The notes under the pieces: generated by a model | What the model was told of the DNA's origin: nothing | The model's input: only the letters and a program-made list of their open reading frames with translations | Databases searched by the model: none | Translations under genes and position numbers: made by a program | DNA from: Hofstenia miamia | Lineage: Eukaryota > Xenacoelomorpha > Acoela > Hofsteniidae | Assembly: GCA_900660155.1 (NCBI GenBank) | Contig: CABFPE010000306.1 | Location: forward strand, 505,407-569,406 | DNA length: 64,000 nt | Direction of reading: 5' to 3' | Shown here: positions 34,996 through 47,360 of the stretch, one piece after another | Layout: every line of letters begins with the position of its first letter | How positions within the stretch are numbered: position 1 is the stretch's first letter

Positions 34996-37900
34996 AGCCC
35001 AACCCCGGGACTAATACGTCAAAGATTTACACGTATGATTAAATATGTTCATCTTAATAACCAAAATCTCACTAATAAACTATCTTCCTACACTGAGCTA
35101 GTATACCAAATTGAAAAAAAATCAGTTTTAGGGATCTATGAGACCTGGCTAACTGACATAGATTCGGACAGCACTTGGACACCTGATGGCTATGAACTAT
35201 TTCATTGTGACAGGGACCTAAGTTTTGGCAACAAATCTAAAGGAGGTGGAGTGATGTTTCAATTTCCAAAACATTTAAGATCAAAAATCGACGAAAAATT
35301 TTGAAAGCCTTTGGATTAAAATATGCATTCCCAAAAACTAGGGAAAAAACGTTCATCAGTTTATATATATCTCCTACTGTCACAGTAAAGTTAACTTTAA
35401 CGAATTTGTTACTGAAATCTAAGCTGAAAATATTCTCTAAAAGAAAATAGTAATTGATAGTGATGGGCGATTGGAACTGAATACTGAAAGAGAAATTGAA
35501 TTAATTCCAGTATACCAACTAGACTAAACTCTTCTACATTAATTGACACTAATTGATTACTTTCTCGTTAAAAACATTAACTATATTAACTATGCCTGCA
35601 GCGAATGCCCCTATTCAGCTCATTGTATTATAACTTGCATTTCATCTAACAACACAAAGCATACAAACGAAAAAATTTGGGTAGAGACTCGAGAAAGGAA
35701 TCCAACGCTAATAGAATTTCTAAAAACTCGCCTAGAGAATGAATCTTGGGATAGTGCCTTTCTATCCGAAGATGTAAACTGCATGCTCTATTCATTTATT
35801 CATTCATTCATGACTTAAATAAATTTATTTTTCCAACCAAACGAATTTTTTCTAAGCACGAAAACTATAATTATCAAATCACACGATCTTCCTGGTTAAC
35901 TCCCAACCTAAAAAACTCCTAAAATGCAAAAATCGGGCTTACAAACTTATTTATGAAATAAAACTGCTGATAACTACCAGTTATATTAATGTTTTATTAT
36001 TCATTCTTTGCACTCCTTTTAAGTCAGCAGTCCTTTGCATTTGAAGATGTAAACTGCATGCTCAAATAATTTATTCATTCATACAAACTTATATAAATTT
36101 AATTATATAAATGACAAAAGAATTTTGTCTAAGCACAAAAATTGTAATTATCAAATCACATGATCTTCCTGGTTAACTCTCAACCTAAAAATACTTGTCA
36201 AATGCAAAAATCAGGCTTACAAAACTTACTTATGAAATAAAACTGCTGATAACTATTGGTCATATAAAATTGTAAGGAACAAATCTAATATTGAAATAGG
36301 AGCAGCACAAAATCGGTAGAATAAATGACCCAAACATAAGTGGGACTTCATCAACAATGTATTGAACAGAAACAAGAGTAATATGCAGCACCCGCATCTT
36401 ATTGAAAATAAGAATGGTGGAATATTAACTAAATCCAAGGATATTGCTAATGCACTTAATGATCAGTTAATTAACCTAGGCAAATACTTGGTAACTCCGG
36501 TGTCACCTACACTTGAAATATCTAACTAAAAACTCCTTCGAAATTACTTTTCAGTCCGATTTGTGACTCTGCGAAGTACTTCAAGCAATAAATAAGCTAG
36601 AAATTAATAAATCAAGCGGATCTTCTAAAATACCGGCATAGTGTATTAAAGATTGTTCAAAATTCATTAGTAGTCCTTTATGACATATCATCAATCACTG
36701 CATAAAACTAAATACCTTTCCATCAATTTTAAAATTAGCTAATGTTACTCCCATATATAAAAGAGATAACCCGCTAAGATGTTGCAATTATCAGCCTATT
36801 TCAATCATCTTGCCTTTTGCAAAAATCTTCGAAAAACTTATTTAATCAAATAAACACATCTCAATAACGAATCAATTATTTCGAATACACAATTCGGGTT
36901 TCGCAAAGCTCACTCCACCTCTGATTTTTCACTTTATGCTACTGTAAATTGGAGATCTTATCTCGATAATAACAATTTGTCACAATTGCTTCTATCGATT
37001 TGTCCAAAGCATTTGATTCTTCTTAAAAAGTTGAAATACATTGATTTCAACTTTAATAGTATAAATTTAGTAAGGTGTTACCTAAGTGATCGTCTTCAAA
37101 GAGTAAAGGTAAATGGTATATATTCTAACTGAGGTAAAACTTACAAAGGTGCCCCACAAGGTACTATTTAGGGCCTCTGTTCTTCTCGTTGTATGTTAAT
37201 GATGTAAATTGCAGTTTAAGCAATGATTGTGGAATAGTACAGTATGCTGACGATACATGTATATATACATATAATTATCAAATAAAAACTTCGATTAGTA
37301 AATTAAAAAAAAATCTATTTCAACTGCTAAGATATTTCAATATTCATAATTTAACTGTAAATCCCACTAAAACGGAATTCTGTGTTATGTCTCCATTTAA
37401 TAAAGATCATCTATCACATATTTTATTTGTAAATTCCAAAACGAAATCAATGTTGCTAACTCTAGCATTAAGTTATTATAGACGCTGTAATATTTTTCTT
37501 AAAGACAAATTACTCATTAATAAATAAAATCGACTCAAATTAAATGGGCAGCAAACATTCATAATGATAATTACTCGATTAGGAGCGACAAAAGTTCATA
37601 TTCTAATCATGACGATGCTTCACATTTCAAAAGATACTTTTTATTAATAAAATTTTGGGAAATCAGCGGTCAACTTACAGTAAACTACAATTCTCGTTAT
37701 ATGCGCATTCAAATTATAATTCGAGGACTTCTAAATTCAGAAAAGTGAAATTTAAAAAACATTTCCTTAAAAATACATTTTTAAACTCAATTGAACTATG
37801 GAATAACTTACCAATTGAAATAAAGCGAATCAAAAGTCACAGGAAATTTAAAATTCAAATCAATGAATGCCTCCGTAAGCAAAATATCCCTAAAATCGGT

Positions 37901-38079
37901 TCTACGTCATGGAAAGGATTTCAGTTTTTCAAAAAATATTATTTGCAATTAGCAATAAACTGGGTAAACTGTAAATTCTGCATTCATTTTTTTTTGTGTT
38001 TTTATTTTTTACTTCATGTTATTTTTGACGCATTGAGTGTAGCATTAGCAGCTTTTGTTGGTGTTTAATTATATCAATG
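34996..38079 (+). mobile_element. Degenerate non-LTR retrotransposon (LINE), copy B
   Basis: This is the duplicate of 5575-8660, with the same endonuclease, reverse transcriptase (YADD near 37246) and C-terminal motifs. A cluster of base differences from copy A occurs at about 36776-36855. The element is inactive. Confidence 0.75.
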
Positions 38080-38858
38080 TACTAGACTTAGTAAGAAATT
38101 CTAATCTATTATGTGACTGTGGGTAAACTTCCAAAATTTTCCATTGATTTTTCCCACGTAAATCAAGAACATTATAATTAATGTCTTGATATTGTATATG
38201 TTTATGGAGTATATGAAATTCTAATTATAACAAAATTATTTGCATCATTCCGTTACAAAATTACTAATTCTGTTGTTTTTGTTTTGAGATGGGGAGAACT
38301 CGCTTATGACATGATGATGCAGAAAAACAAAAATATCGACAATGACATTTTAAGCTTGCTTCAGCTGTTTTATCTACAAATAAATGGCATTGGTTTTCGA
38401 AGAAATTTTATAATTTTCATTAAGGAACTGTTCAAAATCTATAATTTTTGGAACGCAACACTACCTCACAACATCTACAAACTATTCTACTAAATTCATC
38501 ACCAACTTTTTACCATTTAATTAAGTTCAATAACAGCCAAGAATGTAATGTATGAGCTTCTCAACTGAAGAACTAATGAATAAGAAATACAGTGAAGTAC
38601 AGCTAAGGTTAAATATATTTTTCAAATGAATTTTTAACTTTTGCTACGGAGTATGATTTATTAATCATTGAGATATTTACATTTAAAAATGCAATTATTT
38701 ACAAATGCATGAAAACACAGAATATTTTAAATTAATGCCAAAAAGCAAATCAACTTTTAATTTTTTATATAGGTTTGCATTATGATTGATCAGAAATATT
38801 CCTAGATATGTTAAAAATTTAGAGTACAATTTTGATGTAAAAATGATCAATATATTCA

Positions 38859-39308
38859 TCATGTTTCACTTTTTAAAAAACAATGAAGTGAATTATTATC
38901 AATAAACAGCTTGAGTCTTTGCAAGGTTAGTTCTGATTGGAATTCCATGATGGACATGGTGTGCTCTCTCCATCCTCTAACAAACATGATTAAGGAATCT
39001 CTACAAGAAATAGTAACAGGCCAATCACTTCCGGCCTCCTTCACCATCGCATAGAGCTCTAATAGTGAGGTCATGGTCGAGGATTCAAATTGACTCCCAC
39101 ACAATGCAGCCAAAGCCAAACATTTCATTGAGAGAATAACTGAGATATCATTGGCAAATAACTGTTTCGCAATGGAAGACGTGTCGCAAGAAAGCCAAGA
39201 GGGAATGCGATCCGAAAACGATTCCAAAATCTTTTTGTAATTAAAATTATTATTGGACTTGATGATTGGGATTGGTTGCTTATTAACAGTCGCTTGGTCG
39301 GCATCACC
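38859..39308 (-). CDS. NDC1: NDC1 C-terminal exon (predicted exon 3 of the intact gene)
   Basis: After an acceptor (TTTAG at 39313-39309) the minus strand is open for 149 codons from GDADQATVNK to a stop at 38859. The middle of the exon (LFANDISVILSMKCLALAAL, then a FESSTMTSLLELYAMVKEAG segment) matches in length and pattern the conserved helical region of NDC1 (human VFSDAQMHIWALEGLSHLV and onward). The end (LIMFVRGWREHTMSIMEF, QRLKLFI) matches the final helices of that family. Exon phase is 0, compatible with the donor at 46064 of the N-terminal exons 6.8 kb upstream. NDC1 anchors the nuclear pore complex in the pore membrane; this domain faces the pore scaffold. The splice across the large intron is an inference. 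Confidence 0.7.
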   Translation of the reverse strand, partial: GDADQATVNKQPIPIIKSNNNFNYKKILESFSDRIPSWLSCDTSSIAKQLFANDISVILSMKCLALAALCGSQFESSTMTSLLELYAMVKEAGSDWPVTISCRDSLIMFVRGWREHTMSIMEFQSELTLQRLKLFIDNNSLHCFLKSET

Positions 39309-40206
39309 CTAAACACCAATATTTATTCAAACATTTATATGGATTATTTTTCCAAGTTAGCAAAAAATGTCATCATATGATAGAATAAAACTCATACAAG
39401 AATTAAGGGTCGAAAACCATATATTAAAAGCAAACTCATTCCTAAATCTTATCTTTTAAAACGTAATATATCACTTGCTACTTTACTTATCGATGTTCAT
39501 TAAAATGCAAAACTTTGCTGAAGTTTATACTGAGTATATATGTTGTGTACTGAACATACTAAATTATATCATTATATGTTCATTCTGTTAAAAACAAAGT
39601 CAAAAGCTTACTGCGGTAACAGTCGTGAAGTAACGCATAGATAATGAATAAATTGATCCCAAATAGTAACGCGCTACTATCAGAAGCGTATTTAGGGTGG
39701 ACATGCCCATAAAAAAATTTTAAAAAATTAAAAAGTGAAATGAAATTAAATGATACATTTTGCGATATTTGCTACGTAATTGGACACTAAATTTAATCAC
39801 AATTGAGATGGCCCTATAAGAAATTACTAGATATGCTCCTTATTACTATAATAATTACTTGACAATTAACTCACGCTAAACGATCGTGCAAATAAAAAAA
39901 ATGCTCGCACATATCTCAACTAATTCATCATTTAGCCAATCATCATGGATATACGGTAAAACATACAGAATGGCAAACATTAAAATCAAAGTGTACAAAA
40001 TGGTAATAAATAAAATCAAAAATAACATTCTAAATGTAAAAAAAATTAATACATATTTTTAGATATCTAACTGATGCTATTTTCACAGCAAAATATAACT
40101 GTCATATCTTTAATATCCAAGGAGCATTAAAAATTACCACTATGTATCATGGAAAATCACTCTCGATTTTGTAAAATTATTTTGCTAATTTCATAGTACA
40201 AAGCTT

Positions 40207-40234
<28 letters not shown>
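40207..40234. repeat. (TA)n microsatellite
   Basis: A short TA array at the left boundary of the Tc1-like element, consistent with TA-targeted insertion. Confidence 0.9.
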
Positions 40235-40238
<4 letters not shown>

Positions 40239-41330
40239 CAGTGGTGTGCAAAATCTGAATACACCTACGTAATTGTATATTAATTGCCTCTCTCTTATCC
40301 GTGGAAAATGTGCAGAGTGAATACCAGCATTACATGTTTGTATTGGTTCATATATTAAATTTTTTGATTGGTTTGCATGTGTAATGAGATGTGTGTCAAG
40401 TGAGAATAATTTGCATTGTATTTTTAGTATCACCCAGAAATCGTGCAAATATAGTGCTGCTAAGGGATGAAGGCAGGAATGTTTCGAGAAAACGCAGTGG
40501 GCGATCCAAAAAGACTTCATTACAAACTGACGGCAAGATTCACCACTTGTATGGACCCAGTTTCGGCCAGATGTGCAAATCAATGCTTCAACAATACGTT
40601 AGCGCCACTCTAATGAGTTGGGAAATCAAGACTGTTAGCTAAATATATTCGTTATCGAATGAAATTTTGTCGAACACATGATAATTGGACGCAAGAACAG
40701 TGGGATTCTGACTTGATGAGACCCTCATTCACCATTTCGCCAAATATGCTCCTTACATACGTCTAGTTCCCGGATATGTTCTTCCAATTGCAAAGCATTC
40801 ACCATCCGTTATCGATTGAGGTGCCATATCTGCACAAGGTGGTGCTGGTTATTACATTTAATATGAAGAAAAATATAATAGTCAATATCAACACCAAGTT
40901 CATTAGAGCGCCAAACGCGCGTATCACTCCTAGTGATCTCACCTTGGAAAACATAATGTGAGAAACATTCTTAAGCTATAACAAACCACTAAATCCACTA
41001 AATTTGACGTGCAATCCACTCTGACAATTTTGACACAGCTTATATTCTTGAATTGCAAATGGAGAGACAAAATACGGTGGATAGCAAATACTGATAACTT
41101 GGTTACAACCTCGAGATCAAGTATGGAAAGATATGTTTAATTGGTTATTAGCTCTCGAATCCCATGGATGTTTTTATCGGTGCATAATCGAAATTGGTAA
41201 CAGTATAGCTTCCTCCTTTTATGACATATCACTCCATCGACATATGGTGGAATATGCTGGTTCGTAATCACCCCAAGCACCAATGAAATTTTGGTGACTA
41301 TCTGTAGCAAATATACCATGCCTAAGTTAA
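40239..41330 (+). mobile_element. Tc1-like DNA transposon remnant
   Basis: It begins with CAGTGGTGTGCAAAATCTGA, a Tc1-type terminal repeat, directly after a TA-rich stretch. Downstream, out-of-frame pieces read as Tc1 transposase in order: RNRANIVLLRDEG and KRSGRSKKTS (DNA-binding region), WTQEQWDSD (motif before the first catalytic region), and PIAKHSPSV with GAISAQGGAG (the region that normally reads PTVKHPPSVMVWG). Several frameshifts and stops make it inactive. I could not find the right terminal repeat, so the end is approximate. It lies inside the NDC1 large intron. Confidence 0.7.
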
Positions 41331-41770
41331 GTTAATGCATAAAAGCGGTAAACTTCCAAAGAAACATCCCTGTGACTGCAAACATAAATCAGTTTATAAA
41401 CGAAACTCGCCACACGTTTATAATAAAATAAACTATACTATGCATATTAATACAGCTCAGTCGATTAATATCTGCGCACGTTGGCACAAGTATTCATAAG
41501 AAACCAATGCGCTGAAGAACGGTAATCTCTCATTTTATTACTTTGGAATGAGAATCTATTAAAATAATTGCGAAAAGGCATTTACTAATTAAAACTGTTT
41601 CTGCACGTAAATGACACATCTTTTAAAATACCGGAAAAATTGAATGATAAATTAAAGTCAATTTAATAGTCTAGACACATGCTTTGCACATATTGAAGCA
41701 AAGTATCCAATAAATTAATCTTATTCTATATTAACACAGTTTCGCACAGATTGCAAAACAACTGTAAAAG

Positions 41771-42528
41771 ATGGAAAAACAACCAGAAATGCATTACCTC
41801 GCGAGAATATTTGAAAAATATGATTCATTGGATGAATTTTTAGACGAAAAGTCGACTTTATCAAAGAAACAGTTGGCTGATGTTTTCTATGTTCTGAATA
41901 GAGACAACTTACATCATCTAATGGAATATCTCTATAAAGAATATTTAACAGACAGAGTTAATGAAAATCAAACATCTAACAACACTATTGAACGAAAAGA
42001 CCTGAAAGGGAAGCCGATCTACCTCCTCATTGGAGATTGCAGATTAAAAAACTTGAAAGCAAATTCAAAGTTCCTATTTGGACGGAAAGGTCAAAAGAAT
42101 ATTCATGCATATCGAAAAGCAACGACAGACGACATTTTATGTGTATCTAAAAGTTACCCATACAAGGTTGAAAACGTTATAATAAATGTTGGAATATACG
42201 ATGTTTTAAATGAAAATACGACAAAACAAATTAAAGAAAACATAGAAAAAATACATGATATTTGGCAACAGCAAGCCCACTCTGTTCTATTTATAGAAAT
42301 TGCACCACCCAGATATTGCGAAGTCAATGTACAAACCAAAATTGAAGAACTTAATGAATATATTAATGCGATTGCGCTTACAGCAAGGTGCGCCAGGAAC
42401 TTTTCGAAGGATGTTATGCAAAGGACAACATTCATTTTTCGGACAGCGGCTATGCAATGGTAGCAAAGGCTATCAAATCAACTTTGAGTAACCCTGTTAA
42501 AAAAACACCGGAAAGCAGCAAAAAGTGA
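41771..42528 (+). pseudogene. SGNH-B paralogue with a late 1-bp frameshift
   Basis: This is the type B counterpart in the intact NDC1 unit. The first ~215 codons align with 24742 and contain GDC (Cys90 in place of Ser) and GIYD (Tyr in place of Asn). Near 42410-42420 one base is missing relative to the paralogue, so the reading frame shifts and stops at 42463. The lost frame continues with a DNIHFSDSGYA-like block V and a natural stop at 42526-42528. The copy therefore lacks its block V Asp-His in frame, unless the deletion is an assembly error. Upstream bases 41668-41770 are conserved with those before 24742. Confidence 0.7.
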
Positions 42529-42959
42529 ACTAAAAAACTTAATTTACACAGAGTGGGTTCATAAATAATAGTTATATAGTGTATTCTGTTCGATTCATTT
42601 TAATATTGATATTTGATCAAATGAATTTTAAATTCTATACAAATGATTGAAAATACCTATTTATATATTTAATGACATTTTTTAAAGACAGTAAAAATTA
42701 ACAAAAGCCGAATTCATATTTTCTACATATCACCGTTAAGGATCATTGTGAAAAATATACAATTATAATTTTCGAGGGATAATCGAGAAGATACCTCATG
42801 ATATGGTTAAACAAACAAACAAATACTATATCTTGCACATGTGTACTTTCTTCATCTGTACGGTCAAAATATACTACAGAATGCCAAAATTAACCCCAAT
42901 ATATACGAAAACCACCTGTAGATCGAAAAATGAAATCTTAGAGATTTCATTACATCAGC

Positions 42960-43210
42960 AGCTCATCGAAGATGATGGACAAAAATTATCTTGAACTGCT
43001 AGGGCACGAAGCTCGACATATAATTAAAAATTATGGATGCAAGATGGAGCGCCTGCTCACTATGCCTGCACTATCATTGATTTTCTCATTAGCATTTCCC
43101 TAATGGAAGACGTGGAAAATATCATCCGCAGTAGGGTTACCGTGGTTCGAATATTTTCTGATCCATATCTAATCTAAACCACCAGGAAAATTCACCCGAT
43201 CAAAATGCAT
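42960..43210 (+). mobile_element. Tc1/mariner (IS630-type) transposase fragment
   Basis: A plus-strand stretch reads YLELLGHEARHIIKN and then MQDGAPAHYACTIIDFL, the QDGAPxHY motif around the second catalytic Asp of IS630/mariner-type transposases. Frames shift around it and no termini are seen, so it is a decayed internal fragment. It is of the same broad type as the element at 57341-58459. Confidence 0.6.
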
Positions 43211-43273
43211 GGGGTGTCTTAAGCAAGGCCTAATATTTTGATCATTATAACAAATTGAAATTAGCTCTCACGG

Positions 43274-43276
<3 letters not shown>

Positions 43277-43308
<32 letters not shown>
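43277..43308. repeat. (TA)n microsatellite
   Basis: A TA array in the NDC1 intron between the transposase fragment and SGNH-A. Confidence 0.95.
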
Positions 43309-43312
<4 letters not shown>

Positions 43313-44440
43313 CGTATTAGAGATATTTTGTAAATTTGCAAAAGCTTGGGGTCCCAAACATGGAGAAATTATAAAATACATTTACTGAATAAAACAGAAC
43401 AATACTAAACGTAAAACAACGTCATGCTCTTTCTATTTTGCGATTTAATGGTAATTCTATGAAGACTTATTTTATAAACAATAAAGTGAATTAGTGCTTT
43501 GATGCTGACTTTGCTATATCTTCCCTTTTGATTTGCTTGATTTTACCTAGAAACTTCAGTATATCAACACATTTTAAGCTCCAATAACATCTTAGTTGAT
43601 CATTTTATTTTCGCTAAAACACTAGTGCGCTACAAGTTCTAAGCGGCAATTACATTTTAAGTAGTCTTTTGCTTTTGGATAAAGCATTAGTGTGTTATAA
43701 AGCTCTAGATAGAGGCTAGTATCAAAATACTTGCTGACGATGAGGTAAATTATCGGGTAATAGAAAATTATAGTGCTAAGAGTAACAGACAAATCAGTCT
43801 TTGCCTTGAAGTTTAGCTTTTTTTAATTGCAAATTTTTGCTGGCAAATTTGTGTGAAGTATGCAGTTAAAATTCCTCAAAAATAACGTGAAAAGCAAATT
43901 TATTGCTGCAAACTACTACAAAAGCTACAAACTACAAATATATGTATTTGCAAAATAATAATAAAATATATATAATATAAATTTGTGTGTGCGTGTATGT
44001 GGCTTTCTTGTGCTATACACAACTTTCAAATGAGTGTAGTACGTGATTGTCGTTAAGAATGCATTTTCTTTTAAAGAGGAATCTGGGGAATTTTTTCTGA
44101 ATGCATTGGTTAAATGCGAATAACAGATACTCACTAAAGGTATGAAAAAAGCGTTTAATAATAAAGATTGGAAGATTATAAGAGGCAGTTGATTTATTAT
44201 GGTTTCTAATTCACTAGCATTTCCGAGCCTAAAAGAAAACAATGTTTTTGCTGTGCGTTTATGAATATGCATATATTATATATGTAAATTTCAATATATA
44301 GCCGCTCAGATATGCAAATAAATTCAAAATTGGGAATCTATTAATAGAGTTCGCATTCGCATATTGCATAACGCTAATCCAATAGATAGCTTAGAAATTT
44401 TATTAGCACAATAACACAGATTTCAACACAGCAATAAAAG

Positions 44441-45214
44441 ATGGAGCAAATTATCCGTCAAAGGTCAGAATTGCACTATCTAGACAAAATCTTTCACAAT
44501 TATGATTCATTCGCCGAGTTTTGTCAAGAACATCATAGCTTACCAAAGAAGAAGTTAGCTAATGTATTCTATGATCTGGATAAAGACAACCTACTACATT
44601 TAATGCAGCATCTACACAAGAAATATTCATGTGAACAGACAAAAGCAACGAACTTAAGTCAATCTGATATCACATCTAAATGCCCATTCGAGCGAAAAGA
44701 TTTACATAACAACCCCTGTTTTTTCATCATTGGGGATAGTAGATTACAACATTTGAGGGCAAGAAGTAAATACCTCTTAGGTGAGAAAGGCCAAATGAAC
44801 ATTCACACATATCCAAAAGCAACGACAAGCGATATCTTAGCGATATCAAAAAGTTATCAACACCACTTCAAAAAGGTGATCATTAGCATTGGGATAAATG
44901 ACATCATTAGAAATATTGAGATATCAGAAGTCAAAGCGAACTTGAAAAATATTAAAGATGTTTGGAAAGAATTAGCGAATTGCGTGATATTTACTGAAAT
45001 AATTCCACCCAAAGCTGGAGATATATTCACCCAAAGAAGAATTCGTGAACTTAACGAATATATAAATGAATTGAGTATTACGGTGAAGTGCGCAGATGTT
45101 TTTACGAATAATCATCTTCTATATGCTGGCGATGGAGTGCATTTTTCAAAAAAGGGATACACTAAGTTTGAAAGCACGATTAAAAGAAAATTTAGGTTTC
45201 CGCCGATTAACTGA
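44441..45214 (+). CDS. SGNH/GDSL hydrolase-like protein, type A, in the intact NDC1 unit
   Basis: An uninterrupted 257-aa frame, clearly paralogous to 2119/31540: the first ~95 residues are nearly the same, with more substitutions after the GDS block. It retains GDS (98-100), GIND (151-154) and DGVH (231-234) with FSKKGY after it, so the three hallmark residues (Ser, Asn, His, plus Asp) are present. The block II region reads KATTSDIL, again without Gly. Differences are mostly substitutions that keep the frame, which hints at selection. It sits inside the predicted ~6.8 kb NDC1 intron, antisense to NDC1. The leader before the ATG is conserved with the other type A copies. Confidence 0.8.
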   Translation: MEQIIRQRSELHYLDKIFHNYDSFAEFCQEHHSLPKKKLANVFYDLDKDNLLHLMQHLHKKYSCEQTKATNLSQSDITSKCPFERKDLHNNPCFFIIGDSRLQHLRARSKYLLGEKGQMNIHTYPKATTSDILAISKSYQHHFKKVIISIGINDIIRNIEISEVKANLKNIKDVWKELANCVIFTEIIPPKAGDIFTQRRIRELNEYINELSITVKCADVFTNNHLLYAGDGVHFSKKGYTKFESTIKRKFRFPPIN

Positions 45215-46064
45215 GCAATACTAATAACCTATTATCCAATTATTCAAATATACTATACATAGAATTATTCATTTGGCATAAAAACAACAGCGGTAAAAAA
45301 TTCATAAAAATTGATAGTTTTTAATTAACCACAAAAACCTGTAGAACAACAAGTTACATACTCCTAATCCTAAATATTTGCGATGAATTTTTAGATTTAA
45401 AAATACGGAAAGTTAAAAAAAATACTCCAAAATAGTTAATCATCAAACAATTACAAATAAATGTTTGCAAAACCTTTGACAATATTTTACGCATGTCTAT
45501 TCTTAAATTCTTCACGCTATTAAAAATATTTGATAATAACTTGTAAAATACAAGTATAAGATACATGATCGCTTGATTTTAGTCGACCCAATCAAAAGCA
45601 AAAAAACTGATTGTTTTCATTCATTAAAATATCCATTATTTCAGAAAACTATTAAAAATATTTAAACGTTTGGCATTTTGCGGCTTGTGATTGACTTTTG
45701 CTTATAAGTAAGATTACAGTGTTTATTTGATGCAGATATTTTATCAATAACTTTGAAAAAATATATTGTCGCAACTCTCTCGTATTATCCCAGGTTTCCC
45801 ATGTCCCAACGACCAATGACATTTGTGTAAGTTTGTCATGAATTAACTTAACATCTACGGCGTGATCCTTAGATTTGTTCTTTCAGCGTTTGTAATTTGC
45901 TGTACCTTATTACCTTAAAAAGAATACAATATTACAAGCTGTTATAAAAATTTGATAAAAAAGTTGCAAAATTCCAAGACTGTGGCAGCCACTAAGTTCA
46001 TTGAAACAATAATTTTTTATACCAATACAAAATTTCAACAAACATTTTTAAAAATAATACAAAC

Positions 46065-47066
46065 CGCTTTGCTGCAGTCGAGATCAGCAAACGCACCAGA
46101 TCTTTTGTTCACAGAAGTCGAGTTATTCAATGTTTGCTTCGAAGTTTTATTCATCACGAAAGACACATCATTGCAAGTGAATTGAGAGTGGTTATTGAAT
46201 GCAGCGGATTTCAATGTCTCTTCTTCATTAGAAAAAGTATACAATTTAGGCACTTTATTGTACTTCACTGAATTTCGAAAAGATACAATATTATTGCAAA
46301 ACCTGGATATATTCTGTAAGAGAGCAGACGATAGAACGTTCCAAAGAATAAATGTTCCACCACCATACTTAGATTTTGATTGAAAAAGCAGCTTGTGCTT
46401 GCATGATTCGACATCTTCCAGTAAATATACGAGATAGTGAAGAGCCTTAATGTTTACATCAATTTCAGATGAAGAAATCGCAGATAACAATTGACAACTG
46501 ATGTTTTTGGATGAAGTGAGTACAATGGAAAAAGACGTTACGCAACCAATGTAATATGCTAATAACCATAAAAAACACTCTTTAAAAAAACCAATTGTCA
46601 TCGTAATCAGAACTAAACTTAAGGCCGTTGTCGGATGACAAATACTGAATAAAATATTAGGAAATACAACACTTTCAGTAGGAAATCTCAAAACAAGAGG
46701 AAAAACATCCCTTAAGATGAAGAACACAACAAGCAATATCAGCAAGTAACGTCGGAAGAAATTAATAAATTTTAGAGAAGAACTTTGAAATTTCTGCTTT
46801 AATATTGTGAAAGGGATTATATAAATGGTTTGATTTGTAAAGTTTGAAGATAATTTCAGCACCATTGGCTGCCTTAAATGAACATAAGAGAAGAGAAAAG
46901 AAAATACGAAGAAAACTATAAAAGCACTTGCTACAACATCTGAGCAACATCTAAATATGGGAAACAATGCGTAAGTGAAAAGCAAAGCACATATAATATT
47001 GAATAGCATGGCGAAACAGAAGCGAACCAATGCATAGCGGATAACGTCGATGCGTCGAAGAAACAC
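46065..47066 (-). CDS. NDC1: NDC1 exon 2 (transmembrane nucleoporin)
   Basis: This exon begins after TTATTTAG with GTG TTT CTT CGA (phase 0) and is open for 334 codons to a candidate donor (AAAGCG|GTTTGT) at 46065/46064; unspliced, the frame stops at 46035. It encodes several hydrophobic membrane segments. It then has the family-typical stretch after the last one: KALHYLVYLLEDVESCKHKLLF, then YGGGTFILWNVLSSALLQNI (human counterpart IKYLALQDLMLLSQYSP, then LFSLSQPGGHPHNWTAIS). A Ser/Asn-rich linker follows, as in other NDC1 proteins. With exons 1 and 3 the protein would be ~553 aa, close to the usual 550-680. The donor is weak (GTTTGT), so an additional small exon inside the large intron cannot be excluded. 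Confidence 0.75.
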
Positions 47067-47150
47067 CTAAATAAGAATAGTAGCCAAACCTCATTGATTT
47101 TGAGCATAAAAAACTTGAAATAAAACATCCAATATCGCGTAAATACTTAC

Positions 47151-47360
47151 CACTGGCTGCAAAACTGAATGTTTGAAATCGACTCCAACAGAGAGTGTGA
47201 ATGCCAATAAAAGAATGAAATAACGAAATGAACAAGAAATAATTGAACTGTAGTGGAAATTCATCGGTAAGAAGAGAGTAAAGTAGAAAACTCCTAACAA
47301 TGGTGCAAACACTTTTAAGCTTTTAATGAAGGCATAGAGACGTATAGTTGAAAATTTCAT
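47151..47360 (-). CDS. NDC1: NDC1 exon 1
   Basis: The ATG at 47360 opens 70 codons with two hydrophobic segments (around FAPLLGVFYFTLFLP and YFILLLAFTLSV) and ends at GCAGCCAGTG|GTAAGTATTT, a strong donor at 47151/47150. The 84-bp intron ends with TTCTTATTTAG at 47067, and both junctions are in phase 0, continuing into exon 2. This is the best-supported intron in the window. An upstream exon or alternative start is possible, but the length and membrane topology fit the family. Confidence 0.7.

Larger units (their letters stand above)
29461..39844. repeat. Copy B of the ~10.4 kb near-identical duplication
   Basis: This is the partner of bases 39-10425 and begins directly at the edge of the 1000-N gap, so its true left end is unknown. 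Homology stops at 39844 (10425 in the other copy), gives way to about 105 unrelated bases, and resumes for about 75 bases at 39949-40025 (10532-10606) before the sequences part for good. Copy B runs on into NDC1 intron sequence and the intact NDC1 N-terminal exons, so it is the copy with a coherent gene context. Confidence 0.95.

Noticed and set aside
45952-46383. Plus-strand frames over NDC1 exon 2
   Set aside because: They are antisense shadows of the NDC1 coding sequence.
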